Shown: in pieces, positions 36,901 through 46,900 of the stretch
How the letters are laid out: every line of letters begins with the position of its first letter
How positions within the stretch are numbered: position 1 is the first letter of the stretch
Notes under the pieces: generated by a model
Databases searched by the model: none
Seen by the model: only the letters and a program-made list of their open reading frames with translations
What the model was told of the DNA's origin: nothing
Position numbers and translations under genes: made by a program
NCBI GenBank assembly: GCA_964036295.1
Contig: OZ038463.1
Location: 19,269,069-19,333,068 of the forward strand
Length of the DNA stretch: 64,000 nucleotides
Direction of reading: 5' to 3'
DNA from: Plumapathes pennacea
Taxonomy: Eukaryota > Cnidaria > Anthozoa > Antipatharia > Myriopathidae

Positions 36901-39900
36901 ACCATGTGACTTCCTAGACGGAAGGGCTACTGACAAAAACTGAGTTCAACATGGGGTTGGTCAACAGATAAAAAAGTTTACTTACTATAGTCTGACCAAC
37001 TTGAGTAGATCAGATATTGTTGATCTGGACTGAAAAGACAAAGAAAGATAACATAAAACATAATAAATATGGTACATATAGTACACACCATGTACTGTGA
37101 CATACAGTACACATGATGCCTAAACTACCTCCTAATCACCCACAGTATGCTTTACTCTCAAGATTTCCCCTGAACTCTGAGGGGATACTAATCACAACAC
37201 TGTAGGCGGTATTTCACAGTTTGTAGTGGATGTGCATGGTGGTCCTCTTGTAGCCACACAGCATCTTGGGAAGCGACCTCAACCACACGTCAACATGAAC
37301 AATTTCCAAATTACGTTCATAATCAACATTTAGTTTGACAATCTATGCAATATTATTCTATTCACCGTGCAGTGCTTCAAAAAAAATTACAAAATTACAT
37401 ATATATATATATATATACATATACAACATACATACATACACAGACAGAGTGACACTTTATTTATACACGGTATTCCATCAATAGTACAATTGCTTTTCAT
37501 GAAAGCTGTGTAGGTAACTCCACATTATATTTTGTAATAAATCTATCTACATTATCTAAAATATAATAACAATACACACTATAAATTAACATGCTATTAA
37601 AATATTTACTCTCACGCTGTCAGAAAGGTAAAGTCTAAAAACATTTTGTCAGATTTCTCTTGAAGGCAGAGGCTGAGTCTTGTGACCTCAGACAGACAGA
37701 CAGACAGACATACATACATACATGTAGTGGTGGCCGTATTTGAATCAAGTGCACAAAAGCCTATTTCAATCAATCACCTGTAAGCTATGTCAAGGATGCT
37801 CCAGCCAACATTTTGTGCTTGGATTTTACGGAATTCTTTAAACTGTCCATTTCTTGTATGGTACAATCTGATCTGCTGATCTGAAAAGGAATGTTTCCCA
37901 GAGACGTATTAAATAAGGGTTAGTTAGTTTTTACACATTTAAACAGATTAGCAGTAGCAACATTGACAAAGCACCCACTATAATTTAACCACCAACATTT
38001 CATAATACATATGTACCTTGGCATGCAGAGGCAAAAGTTGTTCCATCAGTAGAATATGTCCCACAGAAAGCCTTGTGGTTATAAGTAGCCTTCACTTTCA
38101 TGCTCTGGGGTAAATAGCTAAAATAGAAGTGTTAAAAATCCATCAAAGAAAAGTGGAAATCCATAAAGTAAGTTCTATAATATTTATTAATATGTGCATG
38201 ATATATAAGAAATATGTGACATGTTCCCATGTAATATATAGAGATTACTCCATGGAAAGTGCGTGCATACGGTTTTTATTCATGAGTTGTGAAGTATCAT
38301 AAAACGAACGAGCGAGGCTTTGCGAGCGAGTAAGTTTTATGATACGAAACAACGAGTGAATAAAAACTGTACAAAGCACTTTCCATGATGTTTTCTGTTT
38401 ATTATTTATTATACATACTGAGACATTTATCATTCTGGCATAACTTTTTATTCAACAATTACAAAAAATTAATAGTAAAATAGAAAAATAGTCCACGATG
38501 GAACCATCATGATCTTACAAACAGTATTAGCGAAGTAGAAATGAAATACTTAACGCCATAAAGATTACTCCAAATCTGAATCTAGAGCTCTAAGTCGCTT
38601 CGGCTGGACTGGGAAACCCTTTAACAGTAGTGAAAAATCATTGTTTGCAGCTTGTGATTGGATGAACAATTTTTTTCACATGTGAAAAGCATCGTTCGCG
38701 GCCTCTCATTGGCTAGAACTCATTTGCATTTGAAATTTTACAATATGGCTTTTCCGTGAGTATGTCTCAGTATGTATATAATAGAGTGGTAAAGTGTGAT
38801 GTCATCATTTTGCAAACTTTTCCATTTAAACCTCAAAACCACATCATGCGATATACACAGCTGCTGAAAGAACGTGTGCAAAATTTCAAATTGCTAGCCC
38901 TACTGAAAGCGAAGATAGAGAAGTTTAAAGTTCGAGATAGTCTTAACTAAACTCTCTTATTTAGCATTGGTTCCAAATCAAAGGAACCAACAGCAAATAA
39001 GAGGGTTTAGTATGAAGCAATTTGAACTTCAAAAGCCTATATCTCAGCTGTTTAATGCACTAAAGAGCCAATTTTTTCTGTGTGAACTTTTTTAGATAGG
39101 CCATTCCAAAGAATTGCACAAAGTCCATTATTTCCGAAAAAATATTTTTATGATGTCATCACTTTACCACTCTATAAAGCCACGATCTAAACACTTGGGA
39201 AGTTGGGAGAACAGGAGGGTAGTGCAGGGAAACCACTCGGCTTATATAAAATAGTTGGAGAGTTAAAAACCCATCAAAGAAGAGTGGAAATTTGTAAATT
39301 AACTATTAATATGTGGTTAATATTTAAGAAATATATATAACATGACACCATGTAATATAGCCTCATCTAAACATGTGGGAAGTTGGGAGAACACAAGAGT
39401 AGTATAGGGAAACCACAAGGCTGCTGAGTGGTTTCCGGCACTACTTAAGTGTTCTCCCAACTTCCCAAGTGTTTAGATGAGGCTATATTACACGGGAACA
39501 TGTTATATAATTTCTTTTATAAAAAATTAATCAAGTAAAATACATCACGTACCGCGTCAGTGTGTAATATACTCTCATATTACACAGTTATTTAGCCAAT
39601 CAGAATGCACGTAGTATCATAGTTATTTTATAATTAAGAAATATATAATGTGTTCCTGTGGAATATAGCCTCAGTCAAAACACTTGTGAAGTTGGGAGAT
39701 TACAGGAGAGTAGCATAGTGACACCACATGTTTCTTATAAAATAATTCAGCAATAAAATACATTCTATCACATCAGTGTGTAATGCAGTGTATACTCTCA
39801 TCTCACACGGTTATTTAGCCAATCAGAGTTATTTTGAAATAATTACACAAGTACTAAGTAGAATTATATAGAGATTAGAAGCAGACTTACCTTGAAGAGA

Positions 39901-42900
39901 CAAGTGCACGATTTCCACGTGTGAAATGTTGCTGACCCATAACTGCAGTCTCTCGCTGTGAATGATACATCAAAAATGAGAAGCTCAGCACACTACCTTT
40001 TCTGTAAGATTTATAATATTATTTTGGATGAAATTTGCAGACTGCTCTTAGAGGTATAATGTCTAAGCAACCTCAAACTTTCTGTATGTAAAACATGATT
40101 ATGGTGTAACAACCTAATTCTTACAGGGACCAGCAGTAATATTCATTTTATTTGTATGTAAATAATGAGAAAACGACCTGCGATTTTCGTTTAAAACTAG
40201 TTAGGCTTGTACTATTCACAAATACACATTTTGTATCAGAATTCAACTCTACTTAATTCATATTGGACTAAAAGTATATAATTTAATTTGTCTTGTAAAT
40301 AGGATACATATAAACTTCTTGTCTTGGTACTACTGCACAGAAGAAGGAACAGTTTGAGTGTTGATTGTAATATGGTAGCAGTTGGCATCTACATGTACGT
40401 ACTGCAGTGTTATTGTATGTTACTAGAGTGGTTTTCCGATGACTGTCGAAAGTAATTGTGTGATTGCTTTGGTTTTGCGTTTGCTTCGCTTTTGGATTGG
40501 TCCACACTAGTTTGTCAGCATGCTCAGCCAATCAGGAACAAAACCAAAACCAAAACCAAACACTTCTCACGCAAGCGATGGCGTGTACTCGCACTGCTGA
40601 TTGGAAAGTAAAACCAAACGCAAGACCAAACACAAATGACTTTGGCTTCCAATTGGCTGAACTGTTTTCTCTCAGTCTCTGTGATTGGCTTGTGTGATTA
40701 CTTTGGTTTTGGTTTTCGACAGTCATCCGAAAACGGCTCTATTGAGCTTGACATGGTAAGATCTATTCAGATGACAACACCTTGTGCAGCCCTTGTGCTA
40801 TATTAGTATTGCGGTTGTGTGAAACTTGACCACTATCCAAAAGTATCTGCTGTCTGATGTCAGTGTCCTGAAAGAAAGATAACACTTCATGGTTATCTGT
40901 ATCAGAGTAGATCTCGCCAGGATTTCGCCCAGATGATCAAGTAAGACAAGCCTGGTTTTTAACCATTTTTACCAAAATTAAAAATAATGGTTCAAGAATA
41001 TACCATATCAATCTCATGCACATACAACAGATTAAGCCCTACTTACATTAAGGCCTGTTGTATCAGGAAAGGGATCCTCTGTAATGGAAAAAAGTTACTA
41101 TTACTATGAAATCCCAGCGTGTCGGACTGGAAACAAACTTTTGTGTGGGCCCTGTCAATGCAATATTGAAAACTCCACCACCTATAAAGTTAGAATATAA
41201 CACTAAAAGTCATACTTTGGCTGAGTAGAACCACTCCAATATCAGTCCTTGCAGTGGCAACAAAATCTTCAATTCCATTCTAACTTGTAACATTTTGTTT
41301 CTAGCAGGAAATGTTACAACCAATGAAATGCCTCACATTTTTGCTGGAATCTTATTTTTATTTTTTGTACAAAAAATTCAATTAGGGTATAAGTGCAGAG
41401 AAGCCTTCTGTGGCATTGTGCTTAATTCTTTGCTTTTTTTCTATATTCTTTTTTTTTTTTTTGCAGATGGACACATTTTACTTCAATCATCTACTGTACA
41501 ACATACTTCTTTTTCTGGCATACATGTACCTGGTGGAGTTGACATGGTGCCTCGGAATAAAGAAGAAAAGTCGCTGCTGTCTTCGTTTTCAAAAAAGGAA
41601 GTTGGACCACGTATGATGTGAATTCCACTTCCTCCACCAAAAGAAGCCCTCACAATCCGAACCTGGCCACTACAATAAACCAAGAGAACAAATCCACATT
41701 GTTATATCATACAAACAAGACAGAAACTTGCACCAATCCGAAAAGTGCAATGGGTCCTGTTGAAGAAACCCTGGTGTTGGGAGAAATTTCTGTAAAAATA
41801 CTATAAACTTTAGATCATGAGCAAATTGAACATGATTATGTATATGCCATTTTGGGATTTAATTTTACAAGCACCACCATCCTGGATCTTGTGACATTTC
41901 AAGGCTACTCATGTTGTTAGAAAACAATATGTGCAGCATTTTGTCATGTAACAACGGATGTAAATGTAGATTGAAGCAGTCACAAAATCAAAAATGGCAA
42001 CCCACAAAATTCAAAACCCACAAGGCTGCATAATATACTTCTGTCCAACCTTCTATCTAAAGTATTAACTAACTCTATTTTTTCAACGAACAACAATTTG
42101 ATGGACCTACACAAAACACTTCCTCAAGGCTTTTCATTGAACCTTTGAAAAGGATCACTAATATAAAATCTGAGGAGGGACCCCCTTCAAGGGAATATGG
42201 GGTTGTCCCAACACCCATGAGTTCTAATGTTGAGGTACACTAACACGACAAGAGCCCGCAACTATATTAGAAAGTTCTTTAGCTGGAGATAGGTGCATAT
42301 GCATAATAATGATTCAAAATGGTGTAGATTTGGAACATCACCCACCCGCCCAAACAAAAAATCTCAATTCGGCTGAAGTAGAGAATACCCGGCCACTACT
42401 TTCCATAACAATACAGTCTTTGTTTGTCTTTGCTTCATTCTAGAAGCGTGTGGTCGGGTATTCTATAGTTGCTTGATTCTTTGCACCTGGCAAAGTATGT
42501 GACAGGTATCCCATTGACCACACAGCACCCAAATCTGGTTCCAATTTGGGTAGTGTTCTCCTAATGTCGAGTGCAATAACTTGGCTAATACAGAGGGAGA
42601 ATGCTCATAATACTGGGCCTGGAAATAATGCAAGGTCTCCCCAATAGAATTTTTGCAATTCCTTCGTGAGCAGAATCCAAAACATCAGGACCAGCTAGTA
42701 AAGTGAAAGAGGCACCACCATAATCATTTTGTAATAATAGCCTTTTAAACCGAAAGTGCCTTTCAAAACTAAGAATTCCCCTTCATTAGTACAATAATCT
42801 CAAAATAATCTATATATGGGCAAAAACAGAGTGTGAGCAGAAGTTTCATGACTGCCAGCTTCCATGCAACAATGTAAATGCTCTAATAAGCCCACATGGG

Positions 42901-43680
42901 GATGGGGAGGAGAGCTTGGCAGCTAACTTGCTAAATTATGTTAGTTGAATGCTGGTCATTTTAGTGATCCAAACACACCCACAGGATAATATATAAAGTA
43001 TAGTTTGCCTGGTTAGTGCAGTACAAAATAATTAAATTTAGATATGTGAGCAAATGAACAAAGTTTCATCTCAAAATCCCAGCCATTGAAAAATATAATG
43101 GATTTACCCCAGCCTATACTGTATTTCCAATCATTCTTTTTTAGATAATTCTATTCCAAGCAATGGAAACATGCATGCAAACTAAAAACGTGAGGTCCTA
43201 TGTTTTGAACAACATTCTAGGAATGCCGCCACAGCGACTTCGTTCGGTGGCTGAACTGTAAACTGTAAACAAATATTTGTCGAATGTCTCATTATTCGAC
43301 AATCGAAAGCTTATTGTTGGTAGTGTGAAAAACATTTATGTGAAGGCTTTCCCAAATCCAAGATACGAAACTATATCGTGCGTGCCGTGAAAAGGGAATT
43401 CGAAACGTACTCACCTCCGAAGAAGCTGGGTCAGCACTGTGACTATGTCTGAATCATCATCGTCGTCCAAGTCATCATCACTTACAGATGCGGCGACTGG
43501 GGCTGCTTGTGCGTCCGTGCCTTCTCGTCTTTCCACACCAGGAGTGGATTCCCCTGAGGGGACGACTGAAGGAGGAGGTGTAGCAGCAGATTCTACATCT
43601 CGACTTGTTAATGTCTCGCGTTCTCGCTCTGGTCTATTATTTTCATCGCCACGTAAGCGACGAGTATGACGACTTCCCAT
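23796..43680 (-). CDS. DCAF11: DDB1- and CUL4-associated factor 11 (DCAF11/WDR23), 20 exons
   Basis: Exons, in transcript order: 43680-43415, 41669-41530, 41078-41047, 40867-40781, 39955-39891, 38117-38017, 37880-37778, 37029-36986, 36645-36591, 35807-35739, 34702-34645, 31732-31640, 30890-30798, 30457-30368, 29681-29618, 29150-29038, 28396-28357, 27937-27891, 25104-25045, 23882-23796. They join to 1707 nt (568 aa; human about 546). The start is the MGSR methionine, as in vertebrates. An acidic tract (DDDLDDDDDSD) precedes seven WD40 repeats from about residue 205. Hallmarks include HEDDVNAVAFADASSQ, SDDGLCKVWDRR, TSLMTYRGHGVLHTLIRC and CVRDVSWHPYES. Two WDxR (DWD-box) motifs, at about 373-376 (WDRR) and 420-423 (WDLR), are the kind that contact DDB1. 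By family knowledge the protein is a CUL4-DDB1 ubiquitin-ligase receptor; animal WDR23 targets NRF2/SKN-1, so a stress-response role is likely here. It shares a short promoter with EMC4. Introns hold most of the repeats described below. Confidence 0.95.
24150..24418. mobile_element. MITE family B, copy 1
   Basis: Starts TCTCTCACCGTAGATGC and ends with the inverted counterpart around GGTGAGAGGGTCTCTTTG. The interior holds GTTATGACTGATCAATCTGA and ATTTTCGTATGATACGAAGA. It lies in the last DCAF11 intron. Confidence 0.75.
25581..25812. mobile_element. MITE family C, copy 3
   Basis: Near-perfect terminal inverted repeats: TACAATCATGGTCAAAATTG against GACTTTTGACCATGATTGTA. This is the best preserved copy of the family here. 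Confidence 0.8.
26100..26224 (+). mobile_element. 5'-truncated LINE 3' end with GATT tail
   Basis: The stretch GGCGTAACCATCTGGAGAG followed by AAATAAATTGATTGATTG-type repeats is typical of the 3' end of CR1/L2-like LINEs with a short tandem tail. No coding part remains. The class is inferred from the shape of the tail. Confidence 0.5.
27118..27275. mobile_element. Short TIR element (family L, copy 3)
   Basis: Starts AGAGTGAACTCTCTCTAAG and ends GCTTAGATAGAGTTGACTGT, with internal TCCGCCTTAGAGAGAGGT-type words. Confidence 0.6.
27475..27830. mobile_element. Palindromic MITE
   Basis: An inner hairpin at about 27505-27635 pairs ACAATATTTTACGAACGAGC with GTGAGTAAAATATTGTTTTC. Outer words TATATAGACACGAGTG (27652) and CACTCGTGTCTATATAAT (27808) form a second inverted pair. 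It adjoins DCAF11 exon 18 (27891-27937). Confidence 0.65.
27945..28275. repeat. Degenerate array of ACGTCA (CRE-like) motifs
   Basis: About fourteen ACGT cores, mostly ACGTCA, recur in repeats of roughly 40-50 bp that also share TCAGATTTATCA and CATCACAT words. Two are complete TGACGTCA palindromes, near 28224 and 28261. The array lies in DCAF11 intron 17, between exons 28357-28396 and 27891-27937. Confidence 0.75.
28542..28748. mobile_element. MITE family A, copy
   Basis: Starts TTAACCCTTTAACTCTCAAG and ends CACTCTTGGGAGTCAAAGGG. The interior matches the copies at 29964 and 35451 (AAAATACAGATTCTCCCAAC). Confidence 0.8.
28937..29030. repeat. GT and TCTG microsatellites
   Basis: A (GT)n block is followed by GGTCT and TCTG repeats. 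They immediately precede the 3' edge of DCAF11 exon 16. Confidence 0.9.
29248..29558. mobile_element. MITE family D, copy 1
   Basis: Ends AGATGACTGTCGAAAGTAAT and, inverted, GGTTTTTGACAGTCATCC. The interior is rich in CAATCxxAAGCAAAACC words in both orientations. A second copy is at 40430-40736. Confidence 0.75.
29964..30172. mobile_element. MITE family A, copy
   Basis: Starts TTAACCCTTTCACTCCCAAG and ends CTTGGGAGTGAAGGGTTAA. The inverted ends run about 18-20 bp and finish in TTAA on both sides. Confidence 0.85.
30491..30700. mobile_element. MITE family A, copy (opposite orientation)
   Basis: Starts TTAACTCTTTCACTCCCAAG followed by AGTGATCAACTTCAATTTTC, which is the right end of the other copies read in reverse. 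It ends AGCTTGGGAGTTAA. Confidence 0.8.
30900..30972. repeat. AAC trinucleotide microsatellite
   Basis: About 20 CAA/AAC units in the DCAF11 intron upstream of exon 13. Confidence 0.95.
31755..31905. mobile_element. MITE with GGGCCCGGTTGTTCAA ends
   Basis: Left end GGGCCCGGTTGTTCAAAGAG and right end CTCGTTGAACAACCGGGCCC are inverted. A second inverted pair (ATAGCGCTAT, GGATAGCGCTATCC) lies inside. About 150 bp, with no coding capacity. Confidence 0.85.
32225..32578. mobile_element. Repeat family J, copy 1
   Basis: Contains TTTTATTACACGACTTCACA, TTTCACTCGTCAGGA, CTGCTTCGTTTGTCGTATAA, ACACGAAAAGTCGTGCAATA and GCCTGAAGCAGGCTCGAAAA. The same series occurs at 63236-63575. Confidence 0.75.
32600..33350. 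repeat. 39-bp minisatellite with GCGCGCGC core, array 1
   Basis: The unit is AAATGGCGCGCGCGTTC followed by ATACACGTTCAACAAACCAATT, 39 bp, repeated about 17 times with substitutions. Because 39 is divisible by three, long frames with a 13-residue repeat (for example KWRARSYTFNKPI) appear. They lack any gene context and are taken as by-products. The array lies in DCAF11 intron 11. Confidence 0.92.
33360..33775. mobile_element. Element splitting the two minisatellite arrays
   Basis: Unlike the arrays on both sides, this stretch is built of words such as GGCAACATTGTTGCG, AACAAATGTTTC and GAAACATTTCTTGTGTCC in both orientations. It is probably an insertion; the family is not recognised. Confidence 0.45.
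33776..34500. repeat. Related minisatellite, array 2
   Basis: Units of about 45-48 bp carry GGCGCGCGCGTTCC and TTCGACAGACAAACAAACCA. A larger block with TTGCGTGAATTTGGAGCAAA and TCGTCGTTGAGTTCCCACG recurs near 33725, 33932 and 34046, which shows higher-order duplication. Confidence 0.85.
34880..35138. mobile_element. MITE family B, copy 2
   Basis: Starts GATCCTCTCACCGTAGATGC and ends GGGCGCGCAAAGCATTTACG plus GTGAGGGGTCTC. Long inverted ends of about 25 bp. Confidence 0.8.
35451..35656. mobile_element. MITE family A, copy
   Basis: Starts TTAACCCTTTCACTCCCAAG and ends AGGAAGTGAAAGGGGTTAA. It lies in DCAF11 intron 10, between exons 35739-35807 and 34645-34702. Confidence 0.85.
37380..37445. 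repeat. AT/ATAC microsatellites
   Basis: An (AT)n block followed by ATAC-type repeats. A separate GACA/CATA microsatellite is at 37690-37722. Confidence 0.9.
38240..38783. mobile_element. Composite MITE, copy 2
   Basis: Repeats the hairpin and TIR element of 301-690 (CATGGAAAGTGCGTGCATAC to GAGTATGTCTCAGTATGTAT). About 165 bp of unrelated sequence (38432-38600) is inserted inside the TIR part. Confidence 0.75.
38784..39178. mobile_element. MITE with AGAGTGGTAAAGTG ends
   Basis: Ends AGAGTGGTAAAGTGTGATGT and, inverted, GATGTCATCACTTTACCACTCT. It abuts or interrupts the end of the previous element. A diverged partial relative, read from the other strand, is at about 45710-45850 in EMC4 intron 3. 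Confidence 0.75.
39180..39850. mobile_element. MITE family G, two adjacent copies
   Basis: The words AACACTTGGGAAGTTGGGAG, CTCCCAACTTCCCAAGTG, TATATTACACGGGAACATG and ATTTAGCCAATCAGAATGCA recur at 39185-39610 and 39600-39850. Inverted blocks within each copy give strong stem potential. Confidence 0.7.
40430..40736. mobile_element. MITE family D, copy 2
   Basis: Ends AGAGTGGTTTTCCGATGACT and, inverted, AGTCATCCGAAAACGGCTCT. The interior is rich in AACCAAAACCAAA and its complement. Confidence 0.8.
42370..42470. mobile_element. Very short TIR element
   Basis: Inverted ends AGAATACCCGGCCACTA and GTGTGGTCGGGTATTCTA about 100 bp apart, in DCAF11 intron 1. Confidence 0.6.
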
Positions 43681-43925
43681 CAAACTTAACCGATAGCACA
43701 CATAAGCTGTGGCAGAACGTCGAAGCAAGCTCTCTTCCGGCCGTATCTTCGACTTTTGCTTTCTTTTTTCGACGATTTTTTCGCAGGCTGAAACAGTATT
43801 TACATCCGGGTGTGCAGAACTGGGTCATTCCCATCGAGGGAGGTTGGGGAGAGTTTTATTTCGTGTGGTAAGATTTATTATTTGCCTTACATGAAGTAGT
43901 GCCCGTTTGTTCGTTTAATTTCAAG
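43681..43925. promoter_or_regulatory. Shared promoter of DCAF11 and EMC4
   Basis: Only 245 bp separate the two divergent start codons, so both 5' UTRs and core promoters must fit here or overlap. A CTTCCGG (ETS-type) site lies near 43733, and the EMC4 ATG sits in a YY1-like CAAGATGGC context at 43923-43931. No TATA box is seen. The regulatory reading is an inference from motifs. Confidence 0.6.
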
Positions 43926-46900
43926 ATGGCTGCGAACAGGTCTCTCGCAAGAAAAAGCACCAAGAAATGGGCTATAGATTTTATAAGCAGGTCAGTAAAT
44001 ATAGGTTTATAGTTTACATCTTATCTCTTCATCAACTAGAACTGTATTATTTGCACAAGTTCCCTGTTTGATTGTATAAAAACGCCAAAACCATTTATGG
44101 CACAATATGATTTGCCTTTTTCGATGATTATCCGTTCAGCACATCACATTAATTTTCAGTATCTTAAAGCGTCGTATGAGCTGCTATAGCCGTATAAAAT
44201 ACCAGCTACAGTTCTTCGAAAATATTGTACAGTGTTCAACATGCATTCCGATTCACATGACCATGTTAGAAATTAAGAGAACGAGTCATTTCAGAAGGAG
44301 AAAACTCTAAATAAATACCACGAGTCATACCACACCACTACTTAGAGTTTATCGTTCTAAAATGATTCGTTCTTGTAAGATCTAAGAATACAAACATCAA
44401 GGGAGCCACTATATAAAGTAATTATTTAAAATGCTAGTTCTTGATGAGCTTCATGTCAATCGACTTGTTTTCTTTTCCCTGCAACAGACCTCGTTTTTCT
44501 CCAGACAAATCATCTCAGTCAGCAGCAGATCTCCCAGTTCCTTTAGGTTACACAGAACAGAGACTTCACCATGCGGTATGTAAATATTTATACCATTTCT
44601 TCAAGTGTGATTGGTGCATAATCCTCTGTATTAATCACTAATCGGGCTCTTTGTGAAATGACAGTTGGCCAATCATAAACAAGAGTGTACAACCTAAATG
44701 CACTAATTACAAGCTCAATAAAAATTACCGTAAAAAAGTAACATTCAGCTGTTTTAGTCATCTCAAAACTACAGATTTTTACAATTATGTGGCTGAATGT
44801 AATTTAGGCATACATACAAAATTAACTTCAAGACAATACCGGTCAGCAGTAGCTCCCACAGTCAGGGATGACATTTTTGAAAGCTACAATCAGTGACAAA
44901 AGTTCTTGGGACACTTTCAAAAATTGAAGTATCTCAGACACAAGTCATTGACTAAGTGTACTGCAAGGCGTGAAACCATTATTCTCCCCCCTCCCCTCTG
45001 TACAATGTTGCATGTGTTTGGAAAAACAGGTTCAGGCCACTTCAACATTGAATGGGGGAAGGGGGGGGGGGGTTGTCTTTCAACTGAAACGGTAGAGAAA
45101 TTACTGAAACTGTGCGAGTGTCCCATGACTTTTGTCACTGATTGTATTTATGATAAGTCCTGTAAGTTGTAAGAGAACTTGTGTCTTTCACTGTCTGTCT
45201 GTATTCATATGTCTACAAAAAGCTTGGTTGTCCATTGTTATAATCGCTTGTACTGTATGATTTCAGACTGAATTCACTCTCATTCTTGGTTTGGTAAAGA
45301 TTCTGCCACCACATATATTATTGAAAGTTGATGATCATAATCTAGGTTTCAAATTTTTACAAATACTATATTATTCCATGGTGATCTGATACTCAAGCAG
45401 AGAAGATGCATGTAGACCACTCCTAAAAATCACACATTTTATAATGATGCTGCAAATTAACCTCATTTTGAACTTGTGTTCTCTTTCTAGGAATCCCGTG
45501 ATGGAAATAACACTCACCTTGTGGCCAAGGTATGATGTTAAATTATTATGCCCTCTTCTTACAAACTCCCACTGTTGTGTATTCCACTGATCTTAATGTT
45601 TGCATGCCAAGATAAGTATAGTTGCAGCTTTGTTTTGTCTTTATGTGATAGTATTACCTTCTGCAATTATCGAGGTTTCTGTAGTATACAGTGTCATACC
45701 AACATGAAGTTCCAAAGTGATGATGTCACAAAAACATTTTCTCTGAAAGAAGGATTTTGTCCGAATATTCAGAATGGCCTATCTGAAAAAAAGTTTACAC
45801 AAAAAATTAGCTTTCTATGGCATTGAAAAGCTGGAATATGGGCTTTCGGAGTTCCCGATACAGTCAAATGCCGCCATTTGAAGTCCCATGAGACATGAAA
45901 AAATATTCGAAATAACGGGGTTTCAAAATAACCAAGCTAGTCAAGCTAAACCAAGGGGATTTGGCTTGACTTCGAAGTAACGGGGACTTTGAATTAACCA
46001 AAGGTTAAACAAGCGATTGCTTTATAGCTGAGATTTAATTCATTGACCATTTACAGTTGGCTTGCGGTTACCTTGGATTGAACTTTTTAGTAACTTTCTA
46101 ATCTTGGGATGTCCTTTCATGTGATGCAAATTATTTCTTTCCTTCAGTTTTTTGTTAACATTAAGAAACAAGGAAACACCTTTATGAAGAAGGTCTATGT
46201 AAAATTCCAACCATACTGTATTTGAATAGGATGCAACTGACCAGATTTTGCTTTGTTGATCTGCAGAAATACTGGGACTTGGCTCTGGGTCCATTCAAAC
46301 AGATTCCTATGAACCTCTTCATAATGTACATGGCAGGAAACTCCATCTCTCTGTTTCCCATCATGATGGTGGGTATGATGTTTTTACGACCAGTCAAGGC
46401 GCTGCTGGCCATCAGCTCAAGTAAGTCAAAATCATGCTGGGAAAAGTTTTGTAAATAAGCGTACAAGTTTACCTGCTTGATGTACCTTGATGTAAAATCT
46501 TATAAGGTGAATGGGAGGGGAGGTCAGACAATTAAATTGCTCATCTGAGTATTAAGTAGACATCTTTGGAAGATTGTCAGTAAAATTCATGAATCTGTGA
46601 CAGAATTTTTCTTTATTGTTTCTTTTTCTCTGAAATTGAATAAGTTGTGAGTTCAGTGGTATATGTTTGCCGTTACACTACAATCAACCCTCAATAAATG
46701 TAGTTGAACCATTAAAAACAACAAAACCACAGCCTGTTTCCCCTAGCATTGTTGAGTACATTATCTGAATATGATTAAGGGATAGGGGGAAGGCAATAAA
46801 TTGGAGTGTTCAAACCATTTTTGCAGGTATTGTAGATAAAAATACATGGATGTATACATGAATACATGCAATCAAGGTATACTACATCTGTATTACCAGT

